From contig NC_135136.1 in assembly GCF_051014445.1 (NCBI RefSeq), positions 24,570,001 to 24,634,000 on the forward strand: a stretch of DNA of 64,000 nucleotides, in the 5' to 3' direction. The DNA comes from Colletes latitarsis (taxonomy: Eukaryota; Arthropoda; Insecta; Hymenoptera; Colletidae). Both the position numbers and the translations under genes were made by a program. Shown piece by piece: positions 51,301 through 64,000 of the stretch (within the stretch, counting starts at the first letter, position 1; each line of letters begins with the position of its first letter). The notes beneath the pieces are model-generated. The model was not told the origin of the DNA, searched no databases, and was given only the letters and a program-made list of their open reading frames with translations.

Positions 51301-52678
51301 ATTTTTTAGTTATTTTCTTTGGATATTAAAGTAGATTTCATTGGATGTAAGAGTAGATGTAATTGGACAGTTAAGTATTTTTTATTATACTGTTAAAGCA
51401 ATGTGTTTTAAGGGGAGGAGGTTTAAACACCTCGCCTAACCTAACCTCGTCCGGATCTCGAGGGAAGGAACGCTGGGCAAATGGAAAATAATCGGTGCAA
51501 GTTGAATTTATTTTCGCTTAGTCGCCTTATACGATTAAGCCGTTTATTTCTTAAATTTTACTCTTAATTACAATAGATAGAAGAAAATAATTTTCTAATT
51601 TGTTGATGGAGACTTCGTTAAAAAGTAATTATTAACGTTTAAAGTTCCGTCGGTAAAATGCGCAAGATTTCGGGGGTATGTCTATTCCACTAAAAATGAT
51701 TGTAATTGACCCCCGCAACCGCAAATAATTTTTCCAAAACGATTTGAATTGAATTTTTTTTTCCGTCGAACAACCGTTTTCACACCTTCTCGAATTTTTT
51801 TCTAGAAAGTGGGTAGGATTTCTGGGGTATGTCTGTTCACCAAAAATGATTCTAATTGACCCCCACAGCTAACAATATTTTTTTCAGAACGATTTGAAAT
51901 ATTTTAATTTCGTCGAAAAATTTCACACCTTCTCGAATTTTTTTCTAGAAAGTGGGTAGGATTTCGAGGGTATGTGTCATTACGCAATGACCAAAAATGA
52001 TTGTAATTGACCCCCGCAACCGAAAATAATTTTTCCAAAACGATTTGAATTGAATTTTTTTTTCTCTGTCACCTAATTAGATTTTCGGTAAGGAATTTTT
52101 TTCTCGAAAATGCGTAGGATCTCGGGGGGTATGTGTAATGACCAAAAATTATTGTAATTTACCCTCACAACCGAAAATAATTTTTTTAGAACGATTTGAA
52201 AAATTTTTTACCTCTTGTTTTATAGTTGTTCCTTCCGATCCATAGGCATAATTTATGAAAAATCTTTTAAATGTTTCATATAAATCTTGGCAAGAATTAA
52301 ATTTTCTGTAAAAAAAAATTAAATAAATTTGTTCTCTGCCTTCTCTAGAAAAGAAAAAATTAAATGAGATGAAATCTTATACATTACATGCTTACTTAAA
52401 TCGCATTGAAAACGAATACCACAAATGTTTCAGAATAATCTGCAAAATGGTCTCACTCGCAAAGGGTTAATTGAGAAATAAATGTTTGGTAATTGAAAAC
52501 AGGTAAGCAGGTTATTAACCAGCTGTTTTTTTCGCTAAGACAAATTGAAAACTCGGTTCTAACAAGGAAAAGTTGGAATGGTACCCGGTTTTGGGTTAGG
52601 TTTTACTTTAAGATATGTATTATTAAAGTTATTACAGGTACTATTTTCAGAAATAGAACTATATTCTATTCACCACTA

Positions 52679-52775
52679 ATCAGCGTGGCCGTGAGTGATA
52701 AGGTGTTTGCCTGCAAGTTCGAGCTTCTTCTTTTGCTCTGCAGATTCGAACCCTGGTAGAACAAATCTTTTTTTT
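52679..52775 (+). pseudogene. tRNA-like Pol III unit, copy in unit 7
   Basis: Same boxes and T8 run as the copy at 6683; no difference seen. Confidence 0.5.
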
Positions 52776-54856
52776 ATTTTTTCAATCATATTTTCGTACA
52801 ATCGTACATAACATGTGACATTATATTTTTGTATGCCCTTCGAATATTTCTTTTTTTTAAAGTTGAATTTAACCAAAATTACATTTATAACATAATATGT
52901 TATTTTCAATGTACGAAGTACATGAATCTGGATGGTACTTTTCGTAAAAACAGTCAAAACATAAAAATTTCAAGCACCACGTGCATCTAACGAAAGTTCT
53001 GTTTTCACAGAAATTACAAAATTTTCTATTTAATGATGATGATGGAATGGAATGACCGCTTCATTTACATTGATAAAATGTGAACCTTTTTTTGGATAGT
53101 CGTACCTCGTACTTTTTACCTTATACTTGAGGTAAAAAGGGGTATAACCGGGTAAAACAGTTTTATGACATTACCTGCTAACTCATGTTACTGTTCTGAT
53201 GAAAATGAAACGCTATGTTTTGTATTCGACTATGTCCTTTTAAAATTTTTAATCCAACCCATACTTTGTATTAAACTGGTAAACGGGATCACTTTTCTTT
53301 TGTGGTTTAAACGGTTTGATGGTGCACGTTATTAATTCTGATGGATCGATACAATTATTTTTTTATGCAAAGTTAAGCCAAATCAAACATATAATACTAT
53401 ACGGTTTATACGGTTTTATTATACGGTTATCTAAAAACATATCGAGGAAAATCATTATTAATTAATTTCTGCAACTATTAATTCTACTACTAAGTTTTGT
53501 TTATGTTATAAAAATAAAAACTCTCCTTATTGAAAAATCCCACAGCGTGCACGATACTGGCAAAGAGTGGATTCTCATTTTAATTTATTAATTTTCAATC
53601 TTAAACTATTGATTTTGAAAAATCGTATTAATAATATACATATGTTACGCTCACATATAAGAATAATAATAAGAAAAAAATTTCTTTTTTTTTCAATAAT
53701 TAAAATATGATCAGGGGGTTTTAAAACCCATTTATTTTCGTAAAATAAATTTTACAAAATTTCTTTTTCAAACTACTTACGTACTTTGCTTATGTGCGCC
53801 TACATCGTCATGTGCGTCGGAAAGTAAAAATGCCTGGGCAGTCAGTCGAGAATCTCGACTCGAGATTCCAAATCGTATGCCGTTGACGGGAGGTCGGATT
53901 TCAGTTGTTAAGAGCGAGAAGGCAAATGTGAGCCTTTCTCTCTCGACTCTCACGAGGCGGTCCGAAATTACTTCGGGCAGCGTCAGTTTGCCTTTGTCGA
54001 CTTTCCGAAACATTACGAGCTCACGTACGCGTGAGAGAGCACACTATGCCTTCGGTGCACTTCTGGCACCTCTGATTTCAGACACTTCCTCTAAACCAAT
54101 CAAAAAACTTTTCGAACAAAAGTTACACAGAAATGACAACACTTGACAAGAAATTAGCAAAACAGTTTTTATTCAACAAAAAATCAAGGTCGTTTCAATT
54201 TTTTTTTAACAAAAATATATAATTTTTGTCTATCGATTTGTTTGTTGTATCTTTGTATTCTCTTTAAAAAAAAAGTGTAAGAGGTCTTAGGTCGAAAATT
54301 GACTGGAATTCTTTAGAAGCTATGATTTTTGTTCCGAATTCCCATTCACGCGACACACTGTCTCCGCTCCGCCGCCCCCGGAGGAGGATTAAACTTCATT
54401 AAATAAACGAAATACAGTTTGAAACCCTCCTATAACACGGTAGATCGGTTCCTATAAAATGCCGTGTTGTCTGAAACCGTGTTATATGAGACCTAACCCA
54501 GAGCCAGTTCACTCGAAAAGGGAGGGGAGTTTATGGTCCGAAAACTTATTAAAAACGAATATTTTTTTTTAATTCAATGACAGAATTTACCACACAGTAT
54601 TTGTTTAAATAAGTAATATATTTAACATAACAGGAAATAATTAAATAAATATGAATGAGCGCAAGCAGGCTGTTGCAGCTCGTAATGCAAATCAAAACGT
54701 AACATACGAGAAACGTCGCGAGAAGGCGTCCCCAAGACGAAAGAAACAAAACCGTCAACGATGTGAATGACGCGCATCTCAACGACCTATTTTATATCAA
54801 ACACATATAGATCGCTTTCTCACATTCTACATAAGCAATTTAATTTTTCTATGTAT

Positions 54857-56055
54857 ACAGGGTGTTCGACCACCCCTGGGAAAAATTTTAATGGGAGATT
54901 CTAGAGGCCAAAATAAGACGAAAATCAAGAATATCAATTTGTTGATGGAGGCTTCGTTAAAAAGTTAAATTAAATTAAATTAAATTAAAAAATTTCAAAT
55001 CGTTTTGGAAAAATTATTTTCGGTTGCGGGGGTCAATTACAATCATTTTTTATGAATACACATATCCCCGACAATCCTACCCTCCTTCGAGAAAAAAATT
55101 CGGGTAGGTGGTGAAATTTCTCGGCGAAAAAAAAAATTTTTGAAATCGTTCTAAAAAAATTATTTCCGATTGCAAGGGTCGATTATAATCATTTTTTATG
55201 AATAGATATACCCCGGAAATCCTACCCAGTTTGGAGAAAAAAATTCGAGAAGGTGTGAAATTTTTCAACAAAATTAAAAAATTTTTAATCGTCCTAAAAA
55301 AATTATTTCTGATTGCAGGGACCAATTATAATAATTTTTGGTCGATAGACATACCCTCGAAATCGTAACCATTTTCGAGAAAAAAATTCCTTACCGAAAA
55401 TACAATTTCAGACGAAAAATGCTTCCCGTAAATTTTATGTTTGAATCTTTAAAACACCATAACTTCTGAACGGATTGGACGATTTTAATGTTAAAAAAGC
55501 CAAACGCCGCGTATTTTAGTGTAGAATATGTAACAATTATAAAAATATTGGAAAGGTTGTTCCTTGGCCCCGTAATGTTAGAAAACCCCCATAAAAATGG
55601 TCCAATTTTCAACTTATATAGCCATAACTCCTATAATAGTGAATATATTTCAATGAAACTTTTTTCTCAAGTAGAGCCCATAGGTACCTACAAAAAAGTA
55701 TTAAACAACTTTTCTGTAGGACGTCAAGCGAAATGATTAAAAATCAAAAACGAATTTTTAAGAAAAATCAACAGGGGATAGGTAGGTAGGTAGGTAAGTA
55801 GGTAGGTAGGTGCCTAAATTTTTCGGCGAAATTGAAAAGTTTCAAATCGTTCTGGAAAAATTATTTTCGGTTGCGGAGGTAAATTATAATCATTTTCGGT
55901 GAATAGACATACTCCCGAAATCTTACCCACTTTCGAGAAAAAATTCAGTATTGGCGGAACTTTAAACGTTAATAACTTTTTAACGAAGCCACCATCAACA
56001 AATTGGTATTCTTGATTTTCGTCTTATTTTGGCCTCTAGAATGTATGTATGTATA
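54857..56055. mobile_element. 1.2-kb TIR element, copy in unit 8
   Basis: Carries C at 55293, G at 55735 and the TAAG interruption (A at 55797). Confidence 0.75.
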
Positions 56056-59000
56056 ACAGAAAACAAAAAAACACAAAAAATATTATTTTAATTTAACGCA
56101 ACCTTAATTTAATAAATTATAATTTCTAATAATATATTTTTTCATGTAAAGCCACTATATTTCTTTCATTATTCTTTCGCGTCATTACTTTAAGGTAATT
56201 TAGGTTTTAAATATGTTAAGCAAAAATCATGTTATCCAGTGCTGTACAAAGGTTTTCGCAATTTTCTTATCGTGTTAGAGCGAAAGCGTGTTATAGGGGA
56301 TATGATGCCGTGTTGCAGGGGACAAGCATCCCTGTATAGGGAAATTCTCTTTTACAAATGTCGACGGAATCCCGACGTAACACCTGTATTCACGAGTTGT
56401 TATTAATGAAGTTGAAGGTAGACGATCAACCAAGATTCACACGTAACCAGTCTTCCGAATTCAAGGACACTTCAATTTGGCGACAAGCATGGGATGCTGC
56501 TCACGAAATACACGAAACTTTCGTCGTGAGAGTAGCAGGTGAAATTTACTTACATAACCTAAATCGAGCACGTACTCTACCTCACTTACGGGCACGAACG
56601 TAAGGCGATTTATACAGTCGATATCGCCGATTTTTACAAAAGGTAAGTTTTAACATTTAAGTAAACAAAGCCTCTGTAAGTTTTATTTTCCATACTTCAA
56701 AAGTAAAAATAAATACATGAAAAAAGAAAAAAACGTTCTTGACAAGTCCTATAAAATACTTGAGTTCAGTTTGTTCATAATTCATCGGTAAAAGAATCTA
56801 ACTCTATGTTATCCGATACACAAGATATAAAGTCAGTTTCTCCTTTCATTATTAGATGCGTTGACTTTAATTTTATAAATTATGATGATAAGTATGATGA
56901 TTTTACAGAAAGAGTTTATTTTTAATATTAAAGATTTCCTATATAAAGACAAGAAGGATATTTTTACCAATATCTATCTATCTATCTTAATATTCTTCCC
57001 ACTTGGCCCACTTACTTTAACGAGTCTGAGTAAATCATCAGTACTATCTCTATTTTTATTAATAAAAATAATAGTTGGATAACATAGAACTTAATATTAT
57101 TAGTCACACCACTAATAAAATGAATCTGCGATTCCATATCCAAAGATATAGTATAAGCTAGAAAATTCAGATTATTCAAGTTACTTCTATCACTGGTCAA
57201 ATTTTTTATGAAATTCATGCTCTTTAAAATATAATTATAATCTACTGGGACTTTTAGTTAACTTATGTTTTAATAAATCAATAATCAAAGTATCTATAAT
57301 TAATATTAAAATCAAATAAGAGTAGTCGAAATAGTATTAATATTATCTTTTGTTAATACTATCAGTCTCTGATATTTAAATTTTATTAAATATTTTAAAT
57401 CTGTTATCACCTTGTTCAAATAATTTATTACTAGCTTTGATAATATATTTTGGGATGGATGTTTTAAGAATGGAATAAAAGGAATTCAGTTGTGAATTTT
57501 TATGAGGAATAAAGGGATATTATTATACTATCAACATGTATATCGTTCTTTAACTTGCCCATTTAGATATTTATATACTTGTATAAATATAAACCCACAC
57601 TAAAATCATGTAAATATCTAAATCATTTTTAAATCTATGATTTGGAAAATTTTAGGGACTTGGAACTTAATTCATCTTTTATCTTACAGTTTTATCACAC
57701 TTTAGAAGATAAAAATCATAATTAAACTTACATATACATAAATAATAATTTAATTTATTTTGTATAAAAACAGTCCTCTTCGTGCCTTTATATTTTCATT
57801 TTCTATGACCAAAAATTCGAAATTCGTTTCATTTTTACAAAAAAAGTGATTGGGATGTCCCAATCGGTAAGTATCATTTGTCGATTATCTTAAATATCTT
57901 ATTATATTTTTTATATACTAAATTTTCAAACCTCTTTACCTTGATATCTTCTTTTTCATGTAATTTGAATACTTTTCTAAAGTAATCTTTTGTAAAATGT
58001 TCTGTTAATCTAAATTATCTAATAAATCTATATCAGAATTAGTTAATTCTGTTATAAGATAAGTGAAATCAATGAAGACGAAGTTGCCAATATCAATTAA
58101 GTCAACTACTTTTGGTAATACATTTGGTTAAACATTCTTTCTTATTTTTTATCTCTGAATTTCGAGATTACACAGATTAAAAAAATTTGTCTCTCTTTAT
58201 TATTGTATCTATTTTTTCAGAGGGTAAATAGGTTCGTCATCCCCTTCTTCATTTGGCTTATCTTCATTTTCTTTCTTTCTTTCTTTCTTTATTTGAAATT
58301 TGAAAAGTCTATTATTAACTTTTATTAACTTAACCCAGACCTAACCAGACCACAATTCATCTTTCATATATTACTTCTAAATTCTTTCTTATTAATACTT
58401 TTCTGTATTAAAAAGGTAAGTAGTCTTTCATGTGATGCTTATTCAACATTCTTACTACAGCTTGGTGTTGTTGTTGTTAATTGTTGTTTCTTTTTTTTAC
58501 CAAGAATAAAGTTATTTAAGAAGTTTATGCAGAAAATTTCACGTGAAAAATTTATTTTCTTAGAAAAGTACAACGTAGAACTATGATATGATATGTTGTT
58601 TGTTTATAAAATCATCAATAACTACGTATAAATATGGAATTATATGGATTATATGGAAATATGGAATTATTCTATATTCTAACATTTAAACGACATTATA
58701 CATACAATAATTGTATTAACCATATATCCAAGCTAACCAGTTTAGCCAGCATATGGACTTCTTTAACAGTTCTCCGTATTCCTTCAAATAGCATGTCATT
58801 AGTGTTGTACGCACTGCATCTCATATTATACGCAATTAATGTGACTTTTATACATATTATGCAACTGTATTATATCAACAAAGGGTGTACAAACCCGTAA
58901 ATAAATAAATAAATAAATAAATAAAGAAGTATTAAAAAAAGGGTAACGTGGAACTTGAAATGATTTTTTAGTTATTTTCTTTGGATATTAAAGTAGATTT

Positions 59001-60340
59001 CATTGGATGTAAGAGTAGATGTAATTGGACAGTTAAGTATTTTTTATTATACTGTTAAAGCAATGTGTTTTAAGGGGAGGAGGTTTAAACACCTCGCCTA
59101 ACCTAACCTCGTCCGGATCTCGAGGGAAGGAACGCTGGGCAAATGGAAAATAATCGGTGCAAGTTGAATTTATTTTCGCTTAGTCGCCTTATACGATTAA
59201 GCCGTTTATTTCTTAAATTTTACTCTTAATTACAATAGATAGAAGAAAATAATTTTCTAATTTGTTGATGGAGACTTCGTTAAAAAGTAATTATTAACGT
59301 TTAAAGTTCCGTCGGTAAAATGCGCAAGATTTCGGGGGTATGTCTATTCCACTAAAAATGATTGTAATTGACCCCCGCAACCGCAAATAATTTTTCCAAA
59401 ACGATTTGAATTGAATTTTTTTTTCCGTCGAACAACCGTTTTCACACCTTCTCGAATTTTTTTCTAGAAAGTGGGTAGGATTTCTGGGGTATGTCTGTTC
59501 ACCAAAAATGATTCTAATTGACCCCCACAGCTAACAATATTTTTTTCAGAACGATTTGAAATATTTTAATTTCGTCGAAAAATTTCACACCTTCTCGAAT
59601 TTTTTTCTAGAAAGTGGGTAGGATTTCGAGGGTATGTGTCATTACGCAATGACCAAAAATGATTGTAATTGACCCCCGCAACCGAAAATAATTTTTCCAA
59701 AACGATTTGAATTGAATTTTTTTTTCTCTGTCACCTAATTAGATTTTCGGTAAGGAATTTTTTTCTCGAAAATGCGTAGGATCTCGGGGGGTATGTGTAA
59801 TGACCAAAAATTATTGTAATTTACCCTCACAACCGAAAATAATTTTTTTAGAACGATTTGAAAAATTTTTTACCTCTTGTTTTATAGTTGTTCCTTCCGA
59901 TCCATAGGCATAATTTATGAAAAATCTTTTAAATGTTTCATATAAATCTTGGCAAGAATTAAATTTTCTGTAAAAAAAAATTAAATAAATTTGTTCTCTG
60001 CCTTCTCTAGAAAAGAAAAAATTAAATGAGATGAAATCTTATACATTACATGCTTACTTAAATCGCATTGAAAACGAATACCACAAATGTTTCAGAATAA
60101 TCTGCAAAATGGTCTCACTCGCAAAGGGTTAATTGAGAAATAAATGTTTGGTAATTGAAAACAGGTAAGCAGGTTATTAACCAGCTGTTTTTTTCGCTAA
60201 GACAAATTGAAAACTCGGTTCTAACAAGGAAAAGTTGGAATGGTACCCGGTTTTGGGTTAGGTTTTACTTTAAGATATGTATTATTAAAGTTATTACAGG
60301 TACTATTTTCAGAAATAGAACTATATTCTATTCACCACTA

Positions 60341-60437
60341 ATCAGCGTGGCCGTGAGTGATAAGGTGTTTGCCTGCAAGTTCGAGCTTCTTCTTTTGCTC
60401 TGCAGATTCGAACCCTGGTAGAACAAATCTTTTTTTT
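60341..60437 (+). pseudogene. tRNA-like Pol III unit, copy in unit 8
   Basis: Same boxes and T8 run, shifted by -4 because of the upstream TTTC contraction. Confidence 0.5.
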
Positions 60438-61324
60438 ATTTTTTCAATCATATTTTCGTACAATCGTACATAACATGTGACATTATATTTTTGTATGCCC
60501 TTCGAATATTTCTTTTTTTTAAAGTTGAATTTAACCAAAATTACATTTATAACATAATATGTTATTTTCAATGTACGAAGTACATGAATCTGGATGGTAC
60601 TTTTCGTAAAAACAGTCAAAACATAAAAATTTCAAGCACCACGTGCATCTAACGAAAGTTCTGTTTTCACAGAAATTACAAAATTTTCTATTTAATGATG
60701 ATGATGGAATGGAATGACCGCTTCATTTACATTGATAAAATGTGAACCTTTTTTTGGATAGTCGTACCTCGTACTTTTTACCTTATACTTGAGGTAAAAA
60801 GGGGTATAACCGGGTAAAACAGTTTTATGACATTACCTGCTAACTCATGTTACTGTTCTGATGAAAATGAAACGCTATGTTTTGTATTCGACTATGTCCT
60901 TTTAAAATTTTTAATCCAACCCATACTTTGTATTAAACTGGTAAACGGGATCACTTTTCTTTTGTGGTTTAAACGGTTTGATGGTGCACGTTATTAATTC
61001 TGATGGATCGATACAATTATTTTTTTATGCAAAGTTAAGCCAAATCAAACATATAATACTATACGGTTTATACGGTTTTATTATACGGTTATCTAAAAAC
61101 ATATCGAGGAAAATCATTATTAATTAATTTCTGCAACTATTAATTCTACTACTAAGTTTTGTTTATGTTATAAAAATAAAAACTCTCCTTATTGAAAAAT
61201 CCCACAGCGTGCACGATACTGGCAAAGAGTGGATTCTCATTTTAATTTATTAATTTTCAATCTTAAACTATTGATTTTGAAAAATCGTATTAATAATATA
61301 CATATGTTACGCTCACATATAAGA

Positions 61325-64000
61325 ATAATAATAAGAAAAAAATTTCTTTTTTTTTCAATAATTAAAATATGATCAGGGGGTTTTAAAACCCATTTATTTT
61401 CGTAAAATAAATTTTACAAAATTTCTTTTTCAAACTACTTACGTACTTTGCTTATGTGCGCCTACATCGTCATGTGCGTCGGAAAGTAAAAATGCCTGGG
61501 CAGTCAGTCGAGAATCTCGACTCGAGATTCCAAATCGTATGCCGTTGACGGGAGGTCGGATTTCAGTTGTTAAGAGCGAGAAGGCAAATGTGAGCCTTTC
61601 TCTCTCGACTCTCACGAGGCGGTCCGAAATTACTTCGGGCAGCGTCAGTTTGCCTTTGTCGACTTTCCGAAACATTACGAGCTCACGTACGCGTGAGAGA
61701 GCACACTATGCCTTCGGTGCACTTCTGGCACCTCTGATTTCAGACACTTCCTCTAAACCAATCAAAAAACTTTTCGAACAAAAGTTACACAGAAATGACA
61801 ACACTTGACAAGAAATTAGCAAAACAGTTTTTATTCAACAAAAAATCAAGGTCGTTTCAATTTTTTTTTAACAAAAATATATAATTTTTGTCTATCGATT
61901 TGTTTGTTGTATCTTTGTATTCTCTTTAAAAAAAAAGTGTAAGAGGTCTTAGGTCGAAAATTGACTGGAATTCTTTAGAAGCTATGATTTTTGTTCCGAA
62001 TTCCCATTCACGCGACACACTGTCTCCGCTCCGCCGCCCCCGGAGGAGGATTAAACTTCATTAAATAAACGAAATACAGTTTGAAACCCTCCTATAACAC
62101 GGTAGATCGGTTCCTATAAAATGCCGTGTTGTCTGAAACCGTGTTATATGAGACCTAACCCAGAGCCAGTTCACTCGAAAAGGGAGGGGAGTTTATGGTC
62201 CGAAAACTTATTAAAAACGAATATTTTTTTTTAATTCAATGACAGAATTTACCACACAGTATTTGTTTAAATAAGTAATATATTTAACATAACAGGAAAT
62301 AATTAAATAAATATGAATGAGCGCAAGCAGGCTGTTGCAGCTCGTAATGCAAATCAAAACGTAACATACGAGAAACGTCGCGAGAAGGCGTCCCCAAGAC
62401 GAAAGAAACAAAACCGTCAACGATGTGAATGACGCGCATCTCAACGACCTATTTTATATCAAACACATATAGATCGCTTTCTCACATTCTACATAAGCAA
62501 TTTAATTTTTCTATGTATACAGGGTGTTCGACCACCCCTGGGAAAAATTTTAATGGGAGATTCTAGAGGCCAAAATAAGACGAAAATCAAGAATATCAAT
62601 TTGTTGATGGAGGCTTCGTTAAAAAGTTAAATTAAATTAAATTAAATTAAAAAATTTCAAATCGTTTTGGAAAAATTATTTTCGGTTGCGGGGGTCAATT
62701 ACAATCATTTTTTATGAATACACATATCCCCGACAATCCTACCCTCCTTCGAGAAAAAAATTCGGGTAGGTGGTGAAATTTCTCGGCGAAAAAAAAAATT
62801 TTTGAAATCGTTCTAAAAAAATTATTTCCGATTGCAAGGGTCGATTATAATCATTTTTTATGAATAGATATACCCCGGAAATCCTACCCAGTTTGGAGAA
62901 AAAAATTCGAGAAGGTGTGAAATTTTTCAACAAAATTAAAAAATTTTTAATCGTCCTAAAAAAATTATTTCTGATTGCAGGGACCAATTATAATAATTTT
63001 TGGTCGATAGACATACCCTCGAAATCGTAACCATTTTCGAGAAAAAAATTCCTTACCGAAAATACAATTTCAGACGAAAAATGCTTCCCGTAAATTTTAT
63101 GTTTGAATCTTTAAAACACCATAACTTCTGAACGGATTGGACGATTTTAATGTTAAAAAAGCCAAACGCCGCGTATTTTAGTGTAGAATATGTAACAATT
63201 ATAAAAATATTGGAAAGGTTGTTCCTTGGCCCCGTAATGTTAGAAAACCCCCATAAAAATGGTCCAATTTTCAACTTATATAGCCATAACTCCTATAATA
63301 GTGAATATATTTCAATGAAACTTTTTTCTCAAGTAGAGCCCATAGGTACCTACAAAAAAGTATTAAACAACTTTTCTGTAGGACGTCAAGCGAAATGATT
63401 AAAAATCAAAAACGAATTTTTAAGAAAAATCAACAGGGGATAGGTAGGTAGGTAGGTAGGTAGGTAGGTAGGTGCCTAAATTTTTCGGCGAAATTGAAAA
63501 GTTTCAAATCGTTCTGGAAAAATTATTTTCGGTTGCGGAGGTAAATTATAATCATTTTCGGTGAATAGACATACTCCCGAAATCTTACCCACTTTCGAGA
63601 AAAAATTCAGTATTGGCGGAACTTTAAACGTTAATAACTTTTTAACGAAGCCACCATCAACAAATTGGTATTCTTGATTTTCGTCTTATTTTGGCCTCTA
63701 GAATGTATGTATGTATAACAGAAAACAAAAAAACACAAAAAATATTATTTTAATTTAACGCAACCTTAATTTAATAAATTATAATTTCTAATAATATATT
63801 TTTTCATGTAAAGCCACTATATTTCTTTCATTATTCTTTCGCGTCATTACTTTAAGGTAATTTAGGTTTTAAATATGTTAAGCAAAAATCATGTTATCCA
63901 GTGCTGTACAAAGGTTTTCGCAATTTTCTTATCGTGTTAGAGCGAAAGCGTGTTATAGGGGATATGATGCCGTGTTGCAGGGGACAAGCATCCCTGTATA
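61325..64000. repeat. Array unit 9, partial (2,676 bp, cut by window end)
   Basis: Alleles: G at unit 759, A at unit 1589, C at 62955 (unit 1631), G at 63397 (unit 2073). It includes a whole 1.2-kb element (62519-63717) and stops about 20 bp before the start of the 81-codon ORF. Confidence 0.95.
62519..63717. mobile_element. 1.2-kb TIR element, copy in unit 9
   Basis: Carries C at 62955 and G at 63397, with an uninterrupted TAGG tract. Confidence 0.75.

Larger units (their letters stand above)
45997..53662. repeat. Array unit 7 (7,666 bp)
   Basis: Alleles: T at 46755 (unit 759, shared only with unit 1), C at 47627 (unit 1631), G at 48069 (unit 2073), T at 50097 (unit 4101). Landmarks: 1.2-kb element 47191-48389, 81-codon ORF 48692-48937, inverted relative 51597-52221, tRNA-like unit 52679-52775. 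Confidence 0.95.
53663..61324. repeat. Array unit 8 (7,662 bp, 4 bp shorter)
   Basis: It has lost one TTTC from the tetranucleotide tract near 58268-58287 (five repeats instead of six), so downstream landmarks move by -4. Alleles: C at 55293 (unit 1631), G at 55735 (unit 2073), A at 55797 (unit 2135, shared only with unit 4), T at 57763 (unit 4101). Landmarks: 1.2-kb element 54857-56055, 81-codon ORF 56358-56603, inverted relative 59259-59883, tRNA-like unit 60341-60437. Confidence 0.95.
1..64000. repeat. Head-to-tail macrosatellite array, 7,666-bp unit, about 8.35 copies
   Basis: Every landmark recurs at exactly 7,666 bp, except for one 4-bp contraction in unit 8. The array fills the whole window and runs off both ends, so the unit boundaries used here are arbitrary and start at window base 1. 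Units carry few differences: substitutions at unit positions 759, 1536, 1589, 1607, 1611, 1631, 1665, 1741, 2073, 2135 and 4101, and a TTTC length change at 4606-4629. No rRNA, 5S, histone or snRNA gene was recognised in the unit, so this is not one of the usual tandem gene families. Candidate identities are a heterochromatic or centromere-associated macrosatellite, a recent segmental amplification, or an array on a supernumerary chromosome. The sequence alone cannot decide between them. Confidence 0.97.

Noticed and set aside
1..64000. Phage, plasmid or bacterial gene cluster, or CRISPR array
   Set aside because: No long ORFs, ribosome-binding sites or operon structure. The repeats are kilobases long with no short repeat-spacer pattern, and the simple repeats and transposon relics are eukaryotic in character.

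Overview
The window is one tandem array. A single AT-rich unit of 7,666 bp repeats head to tail about 8.35 times: seven full-length units (starts at 1, 7667, 15333, 22999, 30665, 38331 and 45997), one of 7,662 bp (53663-61324) and a partial ninth (61325-64000). Neither end leaves the array, so no unique flanking sequence is visible. I found only about ten variable sites per unit, so the copies are more than 99.8% identical as far as I can judge by eye.

The DNA looks like an insect nuclear genome, probably Hymenoptera. It has no dense bacterial or viral gene layout. It carries decayed transposons, simple repeats, (CCTAA)n-type motifs matching the arthropod TTAGG telomere repeat, and a terminal-inverted-repeat element whose end sequence I recall, from memory only, as very common in ant, bee and wasp genomes. 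No complete gene with a recognisable product is present.

Layout of one unit (unit 1 coordinates). 54-567: a GC-richer, palindrome-rich island with overlapping small ORFs on both strands, possibly a promoter or first exon. 769-830 and 2609-2680: related CGTGTT palindromic repeats on either side of a 1.2-kb element (1195-2393) with 70-bp inverted ends, an internal ~145-bp minisatellite and a (TAGG)8 tract. 2696-2941: an 81-codon orphan ORF. 3100-4975: a very AT-rich block with a chain of short open stretches on the minus strand, possibly a decayed unknown gene. 4976-5267: a probable non-LTR retrotransposon 3' end with an (AAAT)n tail. 5601-6225: a second, truncated, inverted relative of the 1.2-kb element. 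6440-6474: a possible piggyBac-like end at TTAA. 6683-6779: a tRNA-like Pol III unit with box A, box B and a T8 terminator. 6780-7666: AT-rich DNA with a hairpin.

The strongest observation is the array itself and how its units vary. Several pairs of variable sites show all four allele combinations among the units, one pair only 62 bp apart. Variants are also shared between non-neighbouring units. This is the pattern left by gene conversion or unequal exchange in a real macrosatellite, rather than by simple assembly duplication. The components look like old transposons and spacer caught in a segmental amplification; nothing here shows genes working together as a pathway.
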